Below are positions 56,277 to 64,000 of a stretch of 64,000 nucleotides of DNA, one piece after another; the first letter of the stretch is position 1; each line of letters begins with the position of its first letter. Where the stretch lies: contig NC_081851.1 of assembly GCF_963259705.1 (NCBI RefSeq), forward strand, positions 62,208,855 through 62,272,854. The letters are read 5' to 3'. Below the pieces are notes generated by a model. The model did no database searches. It was not told where the DNA came from and saw nothing but the letters and a program-made list of their open reading frames with translations. The position numbers and the translations under genes are program-made. The DNA is from Myotis daubentonii. Its lineage: Eukaryota > Chordata > Mammalia > Chiroptera > Vespertilionidae.

Positions 56277-57027
56277 AGAAATTGAGTGCCTTCGATATAC
56301 CAGGCACTGTACTAAGTGTGTCCCTTTTAAGGGAAAGAAAGCTGAGGTTCAACAGAATTAAAGTAACAGAATGAAAATGGCAGAAATGGGCTTTACACCC
56401 ATTTAGGCTAATACAAAGCCTATTCTCTTTTATTCTGTGCTGCTGCCCCTCTTCCTATGTACCCAGGCATTACACATTCCACAATTGAATTGTGGTCTGC
56501 ATTTTTCATTTTACAATTGTCCTAAGATAGAAGTGTTCCTTCTGTAGAAGTGACTCTTTGGATTATACTGTCTTATTGTATGTCATAGAGGAAATTTTGT
56601 ATGCCAGAAACATTCTCTTTAGATCTTAAACAGTGACACTTTACATCAGAAATGTAAAAAGACTACTGAGTATAACAACCACTATCATAAAATAGTAATT
56701 TATCTGAGAGTGAAATTGCTCCAACCCTGCCTAGAAGAAACAATGTGCTATTAGGTATGTTAAGAAATAGTTTCTTTTTATGATAAATATAATGAATGGT
56801 GTATTGTATAGTTCTTTGATTTTTCTCAGTGATGGTAGAGACTGGTACTGCAAGAGACAGCTCCATCTGCAGCTGGAAGATTATTTGTTAGCAAGTCATA
56901 CTAGCATGGTACTATTCTGTTAAATCCTATGCAGGCATTGAATTTAAAGAAATACTTTTATTTATGTATTAAGTTATAGAATGCTGATCCAGTATGGCTG
57001 AATTGTAAGGATCATCTTTATACACAG

Positions 57028-57195
57028 GTATCTACAGGAGGTGGGATACACAGATACTATTCTAGATGTGAAGTCTAAACGAGTGCGAGCTTTGTTGGGC
57101 TTTTCAAGTGATGTCACGGACAGAGAAGATGACAAAAATCAGGATTCACTTATAAATGGCACAGAAGGTGAAGTTAAAGATACAGCAATGATTGG
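57028..57195 (+). CDS. STRN: STRN exon 5
   Basis: 168 nt completing Q162 and ending with two bases of G218. It encodes YLQEVGYTDTILDVKSKRVR, then ALLGFSSDVTDREDDKNQDS and a variable linker to AMIG. The segment up to LLGF is nearly invariant among striatins; the remainder is the STRN-specific linker. From memory the human linker reads VVNGTEAEVKETAMIA where the bat reads LINGTEGEVKDTAMIG, which are conservative changes. Acceptor TTTATACACAG|GTA; donor ATTGG|GTAAGT; phase 2 in and out. Confidence 0.97.
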
Positions 57196-57250
57196 GTAAG
57201 TATTTTGTCTGGAAAGTGTTTTAGCTATAACTTTAGTTTTTATTAAATAT

Positions 57251-57461
57251 ATTTGGTTTATGGGTGATATTTATGGTACTTGTACTTTTAGATAACTGCT
57301 ACAGAAATAATTATAATAAGGTTTAATAGGAATTTAAAATTCACTTATTAGAAGATATTTGGTTTATGGGTGATATTTATGGTACTTGTACTTTTAGATA
57401 CTGCTACAGAAATAATTATAATAAGGTTTAATAGGAATTTAAAATTCACTTATTAGAAGAT
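57251..57461. repeat. Recent 106-bp tandem duplication
   Basis: Two copies, 57251-57356 and 57357-57461, starting ATTTGGTTTATGGGTGATAT. They differ by a single base deletion (GATAACTGCT versus GATACTGCT). No microsatellite is involved. Confidence 0.95.
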
Positions 57462-57654
57462 AACATGTCATGATTAGAGTTTATGATATTTTAAGAATAT
57501 TTTTTTATTTAAGATATTTGCTTGAAATTTATGGATTTAATGCAGATTTTAATACCCTAAAACTTAGTCACTTACTATTAGAACTTCATAAAAGATCTTA
57601 TTTTGGAAATTCAGTTAAAATTTTTAAGAAGTAAACCTTATCTTAGACACTTTT

Positions 57655-57856
57655 ATTTAGTCAGTGGCACTGATGGCTTTTCCCTTAGATTGTCAAATGA
57701 AAAAATGATAACAGCCAACACAACAATAGCCATGCGGTGTGAATGAATAAAAATTATACCCTTTTTTTGTCTGATCGGCAAAAAATATATTTTTTGGTGT
57801 CACAGAATTTTAGTAGTTTATGTGTGCCATGACATGAGAAAGGTTGAAAATTGCTG
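57655..57856. mobile_element. Dispersed hAT-like repeat, copy 1
   Basis: Shares TTAGATTGTCAAATGAAAAA, ATTATACC, GGCAAAAAATA and AGGTTGAAAATTGCTG with 62990-63246 in the same orientation. It lacks the left end present in copy 2. Confidence 0.7.
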
Positions 57857-58084
57857 TTCTAGTGAGAACATAGTTTCTGTTCTCTGGACCATAAACTAAA
57901 ATTATGAGATTTAGGTAAAGGTTCAAAAATATGACTTTTATAAACAGATGTCATTAGGGTCTTCTTAAATATATTCATTAATAATTGAAACTACATTAAA
58001 TTGTTTTTATAAATGTGAGATGTAGATTGTTTCTCTGTGTAGACATAGACAATGTAGGCATTCTTGCTTATAGTTTTACCTAAG

Positions 58085-58296
58085 CAGCGGTTCTCAGCCT
58101 GTGGGTCGCGACCCCTTTGGCGGTCGAACAACCCTTTCACAGGGGTTGCCTAAGACCATCCTGCATATCAGATATTTACATTACGATTCATAACAGTAGC
58201 AACATTACAGTTATGAAGTAGCAACGAAAATAATTTTATGGTTGGGTCACAACATGAGGAACTGTATTTAAAGGGCCAGAAGGTTGAGAACCACTG
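58085..58296. mobile_element. SPIN-like non-autonomous hAT element
   Basis: Left end CAGCGGTTCTCAGCCTGTGG followed by GTCGCGACCCC; right end GGTTGAGAACCACTG, the inverted terminus. The internal block ATTACGATTCATAACAGTAG resembles SPIN-group short elements known from bats and rodents. The 8-bp flanks do not match, so the target duplication has decayed. No transposase ORF. Confidence 0.75.
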
Positions 58297-58822
58297 AAAA
58301 GGGTTAACAAGTCAGTATAAAGGCCTCAGAAAAGACCATTTAGTTGTCTTGTGTTTTGGTCTCACCTATCTTTTGAAGCTGACAAGGATATTATTCTGAA
58401 TGTCTAATTATGTAGAGATGAAGAATAGGGTGGAAAAACCTCAAACGTAGCTTCCAGCAGATTTGAAATTTATTATTTGTCTTGAAAATTTCGTCCATAG
58501 TGTGGCTATATTTTTTCATAGACATACCTTCGTTTCTAAAATATTTTTTAATGAACTGGAGAGAAATCATCCTTTCTGGTCATTAGGAAATTGTTTACTA
58601 GATTTATTTTTAGGGAACTAAATTAAAATCTTACATATTTGAAATCATTTCCAAAAGTTTAATGCTCACCAATAGATTGAAGTTTTGTAGAAATGTTGAT
58701 TTGAATAATATATTGTATTTAGTAACGTGATGTGCACATTTGCTTTTTTTTAGCTCATCAGCTGTTCAGAAATATAAGATAGCATCAGAGAAAAATGACA
58801 TATTTTCTAATTATGGAAACTT

Positions 58823-59039
58823 TTAAAAAAATATTTTATTGATTTTTTACAGAGAGGAAGGGAGAGGAATAGAGAGCTAGAAACATCGATGAGAGAGAAA
58901 CATCGATCAGCTGCCTCCTGCACACTCCCCACTGGGGATGTGCCCGCAACCAAAGCACACGCCCCTGACCGGAATCAAACCTGGGACCCCTGAGTCCACA
59001 GGCTGATGCTCTATCCACTGAGCCAAACTGGCTACGGCA
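58823..59039 (-). mobile_element. Ves SINE
   Basis: Flanks ATGGAAACTT at 58813-58822 and about 59043-59052 form the duplication. The head reads GCCGTAGCCAGTTTGGCTCA on the minus strand. Confidence 0.9.
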
Positions 59040-59410
59040 TATCATGGAAACTTATGTGTTTCACAGGAAGAGTAGCATAGAGGAAAAGGATAGAATAAAG
59101 TTGTGGCAGAGAGAAAAAATATTTTAAAGAAGAAATACATGAAAGTTAACCTAGGATCAAAATACATCTGAATTAGGAGGGGTTCTTTACATTAGATTAT
59201 CATTCATCTAAATAGATAGGGTTGCAAAGTACTTTAAAAAGTAATCACTTCCTATATTATACTTTCATGGATAAGAATCAATGTCATTCATAATGTTATT
59301 TGAGGAAATGTAGTTACAATATAAACAGATGGTAGTGCATCATATTACAAATTAATTCTTATGTTGAGTTTAAAAAATTAACTGAGCAAGGTGTACATGT
59401 TTTAAACCAG

Positions 59411-59546
59411 GAAATCTGAGTTAACAGATTCTGCCTCTGTGCTGGATAATTTCAAATTCCCTGAAAGTGCAGCTGCAGATTTCAGTGATGAAGACGAAGA
59501 TGATGACATTGATGGACGAGAGAAAAGCGTCATTGATACTTCAACA
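59411..59546 (+). CDS. STRN: STRN exon 6, acidic linker
   Basis: 136 nt completing G218 and ending in phase 0 after T263. It encodes KSELTDSASVLDNFKFPESA, then AADFSDEDEDDDIDGREKSV and IDTST. Its mark is the acidic run DFSDEDEDDDID at residues 241-252, part of the disordered linker between the calmodulin site and the WD40 domain. P235 replaces Leu of the remembered human protein. Acceptor TTTAAACCAG|GAA; donor TCAACA|GTGAGT. Confidence 0.97.
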
Positions 59547-60294
59547 GTGAGTTGGATAACTCAGATATAATTATTTTTAGGGACTCGAATGCATACTGTA
59601 AAAATAATACATATCTTTCAACCTAAACCCATAACTTTATTTTTTTCATGAATTTGAATCAGTATAAAAGTTTTTAGTATTTATTGCACACTCAGGAGTA
59701 TTTTTAGTATAGCAGCTTTCTGTTAAGGGCCTCATTTTTTGTTAATTCATTAAACATTTCAACATTTCTATAGAGCTGGTGAATATGGTAAACATTGTGT
59801 GTTATAACAATGCAGTGTTATTCGCTGCTATAAGACAATAGAATTGACAGACCCATTATGGTGCCTAATGGCGACTGGCATCAACTCTAATTGATAATTG
59901 ATGCAGTTTTCTTCTTGTCAGGGTTGCTTTGGTAGACAAGTTCTACAGACTTTCAGAACTCTTCCATTAGGTTTCTTCAAGCTAGTTTAGGGTTTTTCTG
60001 TAATTTTGCTTACATCTTTGTAAGTTTATTGACTCTCCCTTGGTAGTTTCTTACAATAAGAGGTGTCTCTAAATTGCTTTGCCTCACTTCTCTTCCCTTC
60101 TCTATTCTATCCCCTTCTATCCTCTCCTTCCCCCTCTTCTTTTTTCTTTTTCCTCTTCAACTCCCTTCTTTCTCTTCTTCCTTCTACCTCCTTTTCTTTA
60201 TCCTATTTTTAAAGTAAGATATGAAAGCATGCTTTGCTTTGACTAGGAAAATATTCACATTTCCTCTTCCACTTTTATTTAAGAAGAGCGAGGA

Positions 60295-60490
60295 AGAATG
60301 TAAGGTAATAGAAAGCAGACTGACCCTGAAGTCAAAAACCTTGGGTTTAAGTCCCAATTCTGTTACTAATTATCTGTGCTTATCAATCCTTCAGGCTAAA
60401 CTTTTTAGTTTGTAAAATGAGGATTATAATACACACCCATCTCCCCAGAGGACTTTGTGAAGAATATGAGACACTATATGAAAATGATAT
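60295..60490 (+). mobile_element. MIR fragment
   Basis: GGTTTAAGTCCCAATTCTGT, TTAGTTTGTAAAATGAGGAT and CTTTGTGAAGAATATGAGAC match the MIR core order in sense. Confidence 0.7.
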
Positions 60491-61514
60491 ATTTAACTAT
60501 AAGTATTTTCTAAGTGTGACTTCTTTGTTCTTTATGCCCTCTGCTTCCATCAGAGACTGTCAAATTATTATTTCCAGATTATTGTTTCTCTGGGCAGGAA
60601 TGGGGTGGAACCTTAGATATAAGGAAGAAAAGTAATACATGCTTATTACAATAAACTCCATCCATTCCCATTTACTAATCTACTCTCCATTGGTAACCAC
60701 AGTTCACTTTTTTTCTATGTCTCGCCATTAAAAATTCAGGAGTTTTTGTTTATTTATTTAAATGGGATACTTGACAGACAGTGGTTTTCATCTTGCCATT
60801 TATCTTCCTTCTTCGTTAGGTTATATAGAGGAGATGAGACCTAGAAACAGGCCCCCCCCCCCCCCAAAGAGTTAGTTTAGTGACTTAATACCATACTTAG
60901 TAATAACTAATGTTGGAAATACATTTAGACTCTGATTTTACCGTTCCAGATATTTTTATAGCATTTCTTGATTTTAGGGAAATATTCTAAATAGTCAAAC
61001 CAATTATTCTAGCATCATTTAAGAATCCTTGATTTCTCCTATTCAGTTTTCCTATATACCAGGAAAGGCAGAGTAGGTTTCACCCACTGTGCCAGCTTTC
61101 TTCTATTAATAGTAGCTTCCTGGAGTGTGCGTTGAGAAGGATTCCTGAGGCTCTGAGTGCTGTGATTGACAAGTGGTATCAGTCATGAGCATGAGAGCAG
61201 GGCCATCCAAGTCAGGTAATTGTTATCTCTTAGAGTCTACTTCTAGAGTCTTTAGTCTGACCCATTGATCTGTATGTTGAACCATTATATGTTTAAACTA
61301 CTCAAAATAGTCCAGTGATGAAGTTGATCAGATCATGCTGTTTCTGTTTTACATGAAGTGAAGAAGCTGAGGTCTGAAGAAGTAGAGACACTGAGTCCAT
61401 TTTTTCAAAAGAAGCTGCAAATCAGTTGTCCTGATTTGTTCGGGCTTCTGGTTGTGGAGGTGACCAAAAAGGAGATAATTCATAAAAAGTATTGGCATAT
61501 AGATCTCAAAAATC

Positions 61515-61717
61515 ATCTTTGGCTCAGCTGGTATGGCTCAGTGGTTGAGCGTGGACCTCTGAACCAGGAGGTCATGGTTTGATTTTCAGTCAGGGCACAG
61601 CCCAGGTTTATCCCCAGTAGGGGGCGTGCAGGAGGCAGCTGATCAATGATTCTCATCATTGATATTTCTGTCTCCCTCTCCTTTTCTTTCTGAAATCAAT
61701 AAAAATGTGTTGTTTTA
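61515..61717 (+). mobile_element. Ves-related SINE, older (sense to STRN)
   Basis: GGTATGGCTCAGTGGTTGAG, then CATGGTTTGATTTTCAGTCA, GGAGGCAGCTGATCAATGAT and a short AATAAAAATG tail. Flanks AAAAATCATCT and AAAAAACATCT suggest the duplication. Confidence 0.85.
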
Positions 61718-62514
61718 AAAAAACATCTCTGCGTGCATTAAGGCTAAGTTTTAATCTTCCAACTGGATTTGTGGTTCCAGAGATTCCTGAATATATAAAA
61801 ATGAGATATTACAGCCCTTACTAGATTTGTTATTAAATCTAAGTCAAGTCTCACTCTGAAACATCCATATTTTAGGAAAAACTTGAATATTATAGAGAGT
61901 TATTGGAGAAAATTGATGCAAAGCTGGGATAGTAGAAATAATAATGGGAATTCCTTTCCTATTCCTCCCTTCCCTCTCCTCCCCCCCCCCCCCCAGGCCA
62001 CAAACAGAATAGTTTCTAAGTCTAAGGCATGCATTACTGAGTTTGTAGTTTTTGTGATTGTAAATTTTATAAGGGAATGATATATTACAGTTAAAATTGA
62101 TCATGGTTATATTCTGAAAGCTCTTGCAATGTTTTATGAAGTGTTTCTTTCTTTGGACAAACTGTATCCAAGAAATACAAGATTTGGTTGTGTTATAATA
62201 GAGTACATATTTTTATCTATCTAATTTAAATAGATGTCTTATGTTCCAGTGTTTTCAATATATGACTCCATTAGTTTATTTACAGTAAGAAATCATTGAA
62301 CAAAATTTAAATTACTACTTCAAAATGTATAATATTATAATCTATACACTTTTTAAAGAGACATCTGTTTTCCACTGTTGAATAGGTATTACAAAGATAC
62401 ACTTTCTGAAGGAAACAATTAATTGGGTTTTGTCACTCAATGGTAAAGGGGTACCTTCTCCTTTATTTAAATTACTTCCATAATACATTTTAATTTGGCA
62501 TGTTTTCTCAATAG

Positions 62515-62650
62515 ATTGTTAGGAAAAAAGCATTGCCTCAGAGCAGTGACGATCGAGATACAGAAGAAGCTCTAAAGGAGTTTGACTTCTTGGTTACATC
62601 AGAGGAAGGCGACAGTGAATCTAGAAGTGCAGGTGACGGAACAGACTGGG
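62515..62650 (+). CDS. STRN: STRN exon 7 (last exon in the window)
   Basis: 136 nt, residues 264-308 plus one base: IVRKKALPQSSDDRDTEEAL, KEFDFLVTSEEGDSESRSAG and DGTDW. The block DTEEALKEFDFLV is diagnostic of the striatin family and precedes the region leading to the WD40 repeats. Acceptor TTCTCAATAG|ATT; donor GACTGGG|GTAAGG; phase 0 in, phase 1 out. From memory, human has DSGEDRDTEE where the bat has QSSDDRDTEE. The remaining roughly 470 residues, including the WD40 propeller, must lie beyond the window. Confidence 0.97.
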
Positions 62651-64000
62651 GTAAGGAAGGGTATTGGATCCAACCAGAGACATTATGTAAAGAAAAGAAA
62701 CAAATTTTTTTTCAGGAGGGAAACATCTTAAAGAACACTTTAAATCTCTTATAAGTTGAAATGTTGATGCAATGAACTTTTTATTACCATCACCTTTTGT
62801 CTAGGGTGTGTGTGTGTGTGTATTGTGTGTGTTTAAAGAAGATTGTATAAGTAATTATTTCATTTTAAAAAATGAATACAGTATGAAAATAATTTGAATT
62901 CACATACAGAATGTTTTCTATTTTCTGCCTAGATAGTAAAACTTGCAAATCTAGATTTTGTGGAAATTGAATATGACAATGTATTAGAGCAGCAATGTGC
63001 TGCAAGAATTTTTAAAACATACAATACCTGACTGTTTAGTCTGGGGCACTGATCTCTTTTCTCTTAGATTGTCAAATAAAAGAAAAAATGATATCAGCCA
63101 ACACAGCAAAAGCCGTCAGTGTGAATGAATCAAAATTATACCTATTTTTTTTGTCAGATTGGCAAAAAATACATATTTTGGTGTGCTGCAGTATGTTAGT
63201 AATTAGTTTGTGTATGTCATGAGATGAAAAAGGTTGAAAATTGCTGCTGCTTTAGAGGATTTAGAGAGCTCATCTCTGGCATCTTCTATACAAAAAGAAA
63301 TAAAGTTTAAAAATTGTAGTTATCATTCCAGTCAGGTTTTGTCAGTTTGCACAAGGCATCAGATTTTGTGTGTGAATTGTTCTAAGCGTGTTTACTATTT
63401 TAAATGTCTAACCGGAGTTAAAACAAGTGTTTTGGAATGAGAGAAAATTTTCTTGAGGTTAAAAAATTTTAGAACACCCTTAGTTTACAGTCTATGCACT
63501 TTAAAGACTGATAAGGTTAGAGAATGAATAACTCTCCTAATATTTTCTTGTCCCTTTTCCTTCAGGGATCTGATAATGTTAATACCACTTCTTTTTCATG
63601 GCAAATATTTGAAGAATTATTTGGGATAATCACTTAAAATCATAATATGGCGAATATAATGGCTATTTTAGTGACTGACCTTTTCCCCCTCCCCAGAACA
63701 AAGTTTGGAAATCAGAGGAAGTTAAAGTGAAATGAGTCTCTCTTCTGTCTTATTCCCTAATGTGCTTATATATCAAGTTATTCAGATATTTCAGGCAACA
63801 ATTCTACCAATATAGCTAGATCACTGTGCTACACAAAGGTCTTTTCTTTAAGGAGTCATACATCTGAATAATAATAGTTGGCCCTTTTTATTGCCATTCT
63901 TATTGCAGTGGTGATTGGGATTCATTTTCCTTCAAAGATAGCTGTACTGTCCCATATGTAACTTCCTTAGCTTTAAGGCATGAGTTATGGTCCCACATCC
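62651..64000 (+). other. STRN: STRN intron 7 (5' part)
   Basis: Phase 1 intron without an acceptor in the window. It contains a GT tract (about 62808-62832) and copy 2 of the hAT-like repeat. The remainder (63250-64000) is AT-rich with no recognised exon or repeat. ORFs at 62533-62754 and 63234-63440 are exon 7 read-through and repeat-derived. Confidence 0.85.
62990..63246. mobile_element. Dispersed hAT-like repeat, copy 2
   Basis: Begins CAGCAATGTGCTGCAAG and ends GGTTGAAAATTGCTG, with short inverted ends CAGCAAT/ATTGCTG. Longer than the copy at 57655-57856 and in the same orientation. The family name is unknown to me. Confidence 0.7.

Larger units (their letters stand above)
53862..57027 (+). 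other. STRN: STRN intron 4
   Basis: 3.2 kb, phase 2. It holds Ves copies at 54825 (-), 55248 (+) and 56054 (+), plus a C-rich block at 54240-54415. The rest is AT-rich with no exon-like ORF. Confidence 0.9.
57196..59410 (+). other. STRN: STRN intron 5
   Basis: 2.2 kb, phase 2. It holds the 106-bp tandem duplication, a hAT-like dispersed repeat, a SPIN-like element and one Ves. Confidence 0.9.
59547..62514 (+). other. STRN: STRN intron 6
   Basis: 3.0 kb, phase 0. It holds a pyrimidine-rich tract (60080-60200), a MIR, two C runs (60851-60866 and 61981-61994), an old Ves at 61515 and otherwise unassigned AT-rich DNA. Confidence 0.9.

Noticed and set aside
60841..60870. Long C runs (also 3524-3541 and 61981-61994) as a structural motif
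   Set aside because: They are simple homopolymers whose length is often unreliable in assemblies. No i-motif or G4-type spacing is evident.

Overview
The window is nuclear DNA from a vesper bat (Vespertilionidae, Myotis-like). Five repeat signatures support this: about 27 tRNA-derived Ves SINEs, several rolling-circle Helitrons of the HeliBat type, a SPIN-like hAT element, other short hAT elements with 8-bp target duplications, and a TTAA-targeting piggyBac-like MITE. It is a eukaryotic intron/intergenic landscape. There are no operons, ribosome binding sites or CRISPR arrays.

The one intact gene is STRN (striatin), on the + strand. Its first seven coding exons lie at 12693-12920, 41406-41509, 48136-48209, 53783-53861, 57028-57195, 59411-59546 and 62515-62650. 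All junctions have GT/AG ends and compatible phases, and together they encode the first 308 residues plus one base. This half carries the caveolin-binding motif, the coiled coil that docks on PP2A in the STRIPAK complex, the calmodulin-binding segment and the acidic linker. The C-terminal WD40 propeller exons lie beyond position 64000. Exon 1 sits in a CpG island (about 12050-13450) with a near-consensus ZNF143 site and a GC box upstream of the ATG.

Layout: 1-240 looks like the 3' end of an upstream gene, with a poly(A) signal at 221; HEATR5B is inferred from mammalian gene order. From 240 to about 11800 is repeat-rich intergenic DNA, including a nested stack at 8330-10750 (L1 interrupted by a Helitron, a Ves and a hAT). 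Intron 1 (28.5 kb) holds most of the repeats, a broken RPS3A retropseudogene (26503-27335), a composite Helitron (31407-32570) and a chimeric Ves (18079-18416). Introns 2-7 hold further Ves and hAT copies plus a young 106-bp tandem duplication in intron 5.

I found no undescribed coding system. The most interesting structures are the Ves template-switch chimera, the composite Helitron with two 5'-like ends, and antisense Ves copies that resemble ready-made cassette exons. One of these, in STRN intron 1 (38772-38870), is 99 nt long and open in the correct phase. Repeat family names come from recognition of terminal motifs and consensus-like stretches, not from a database search.
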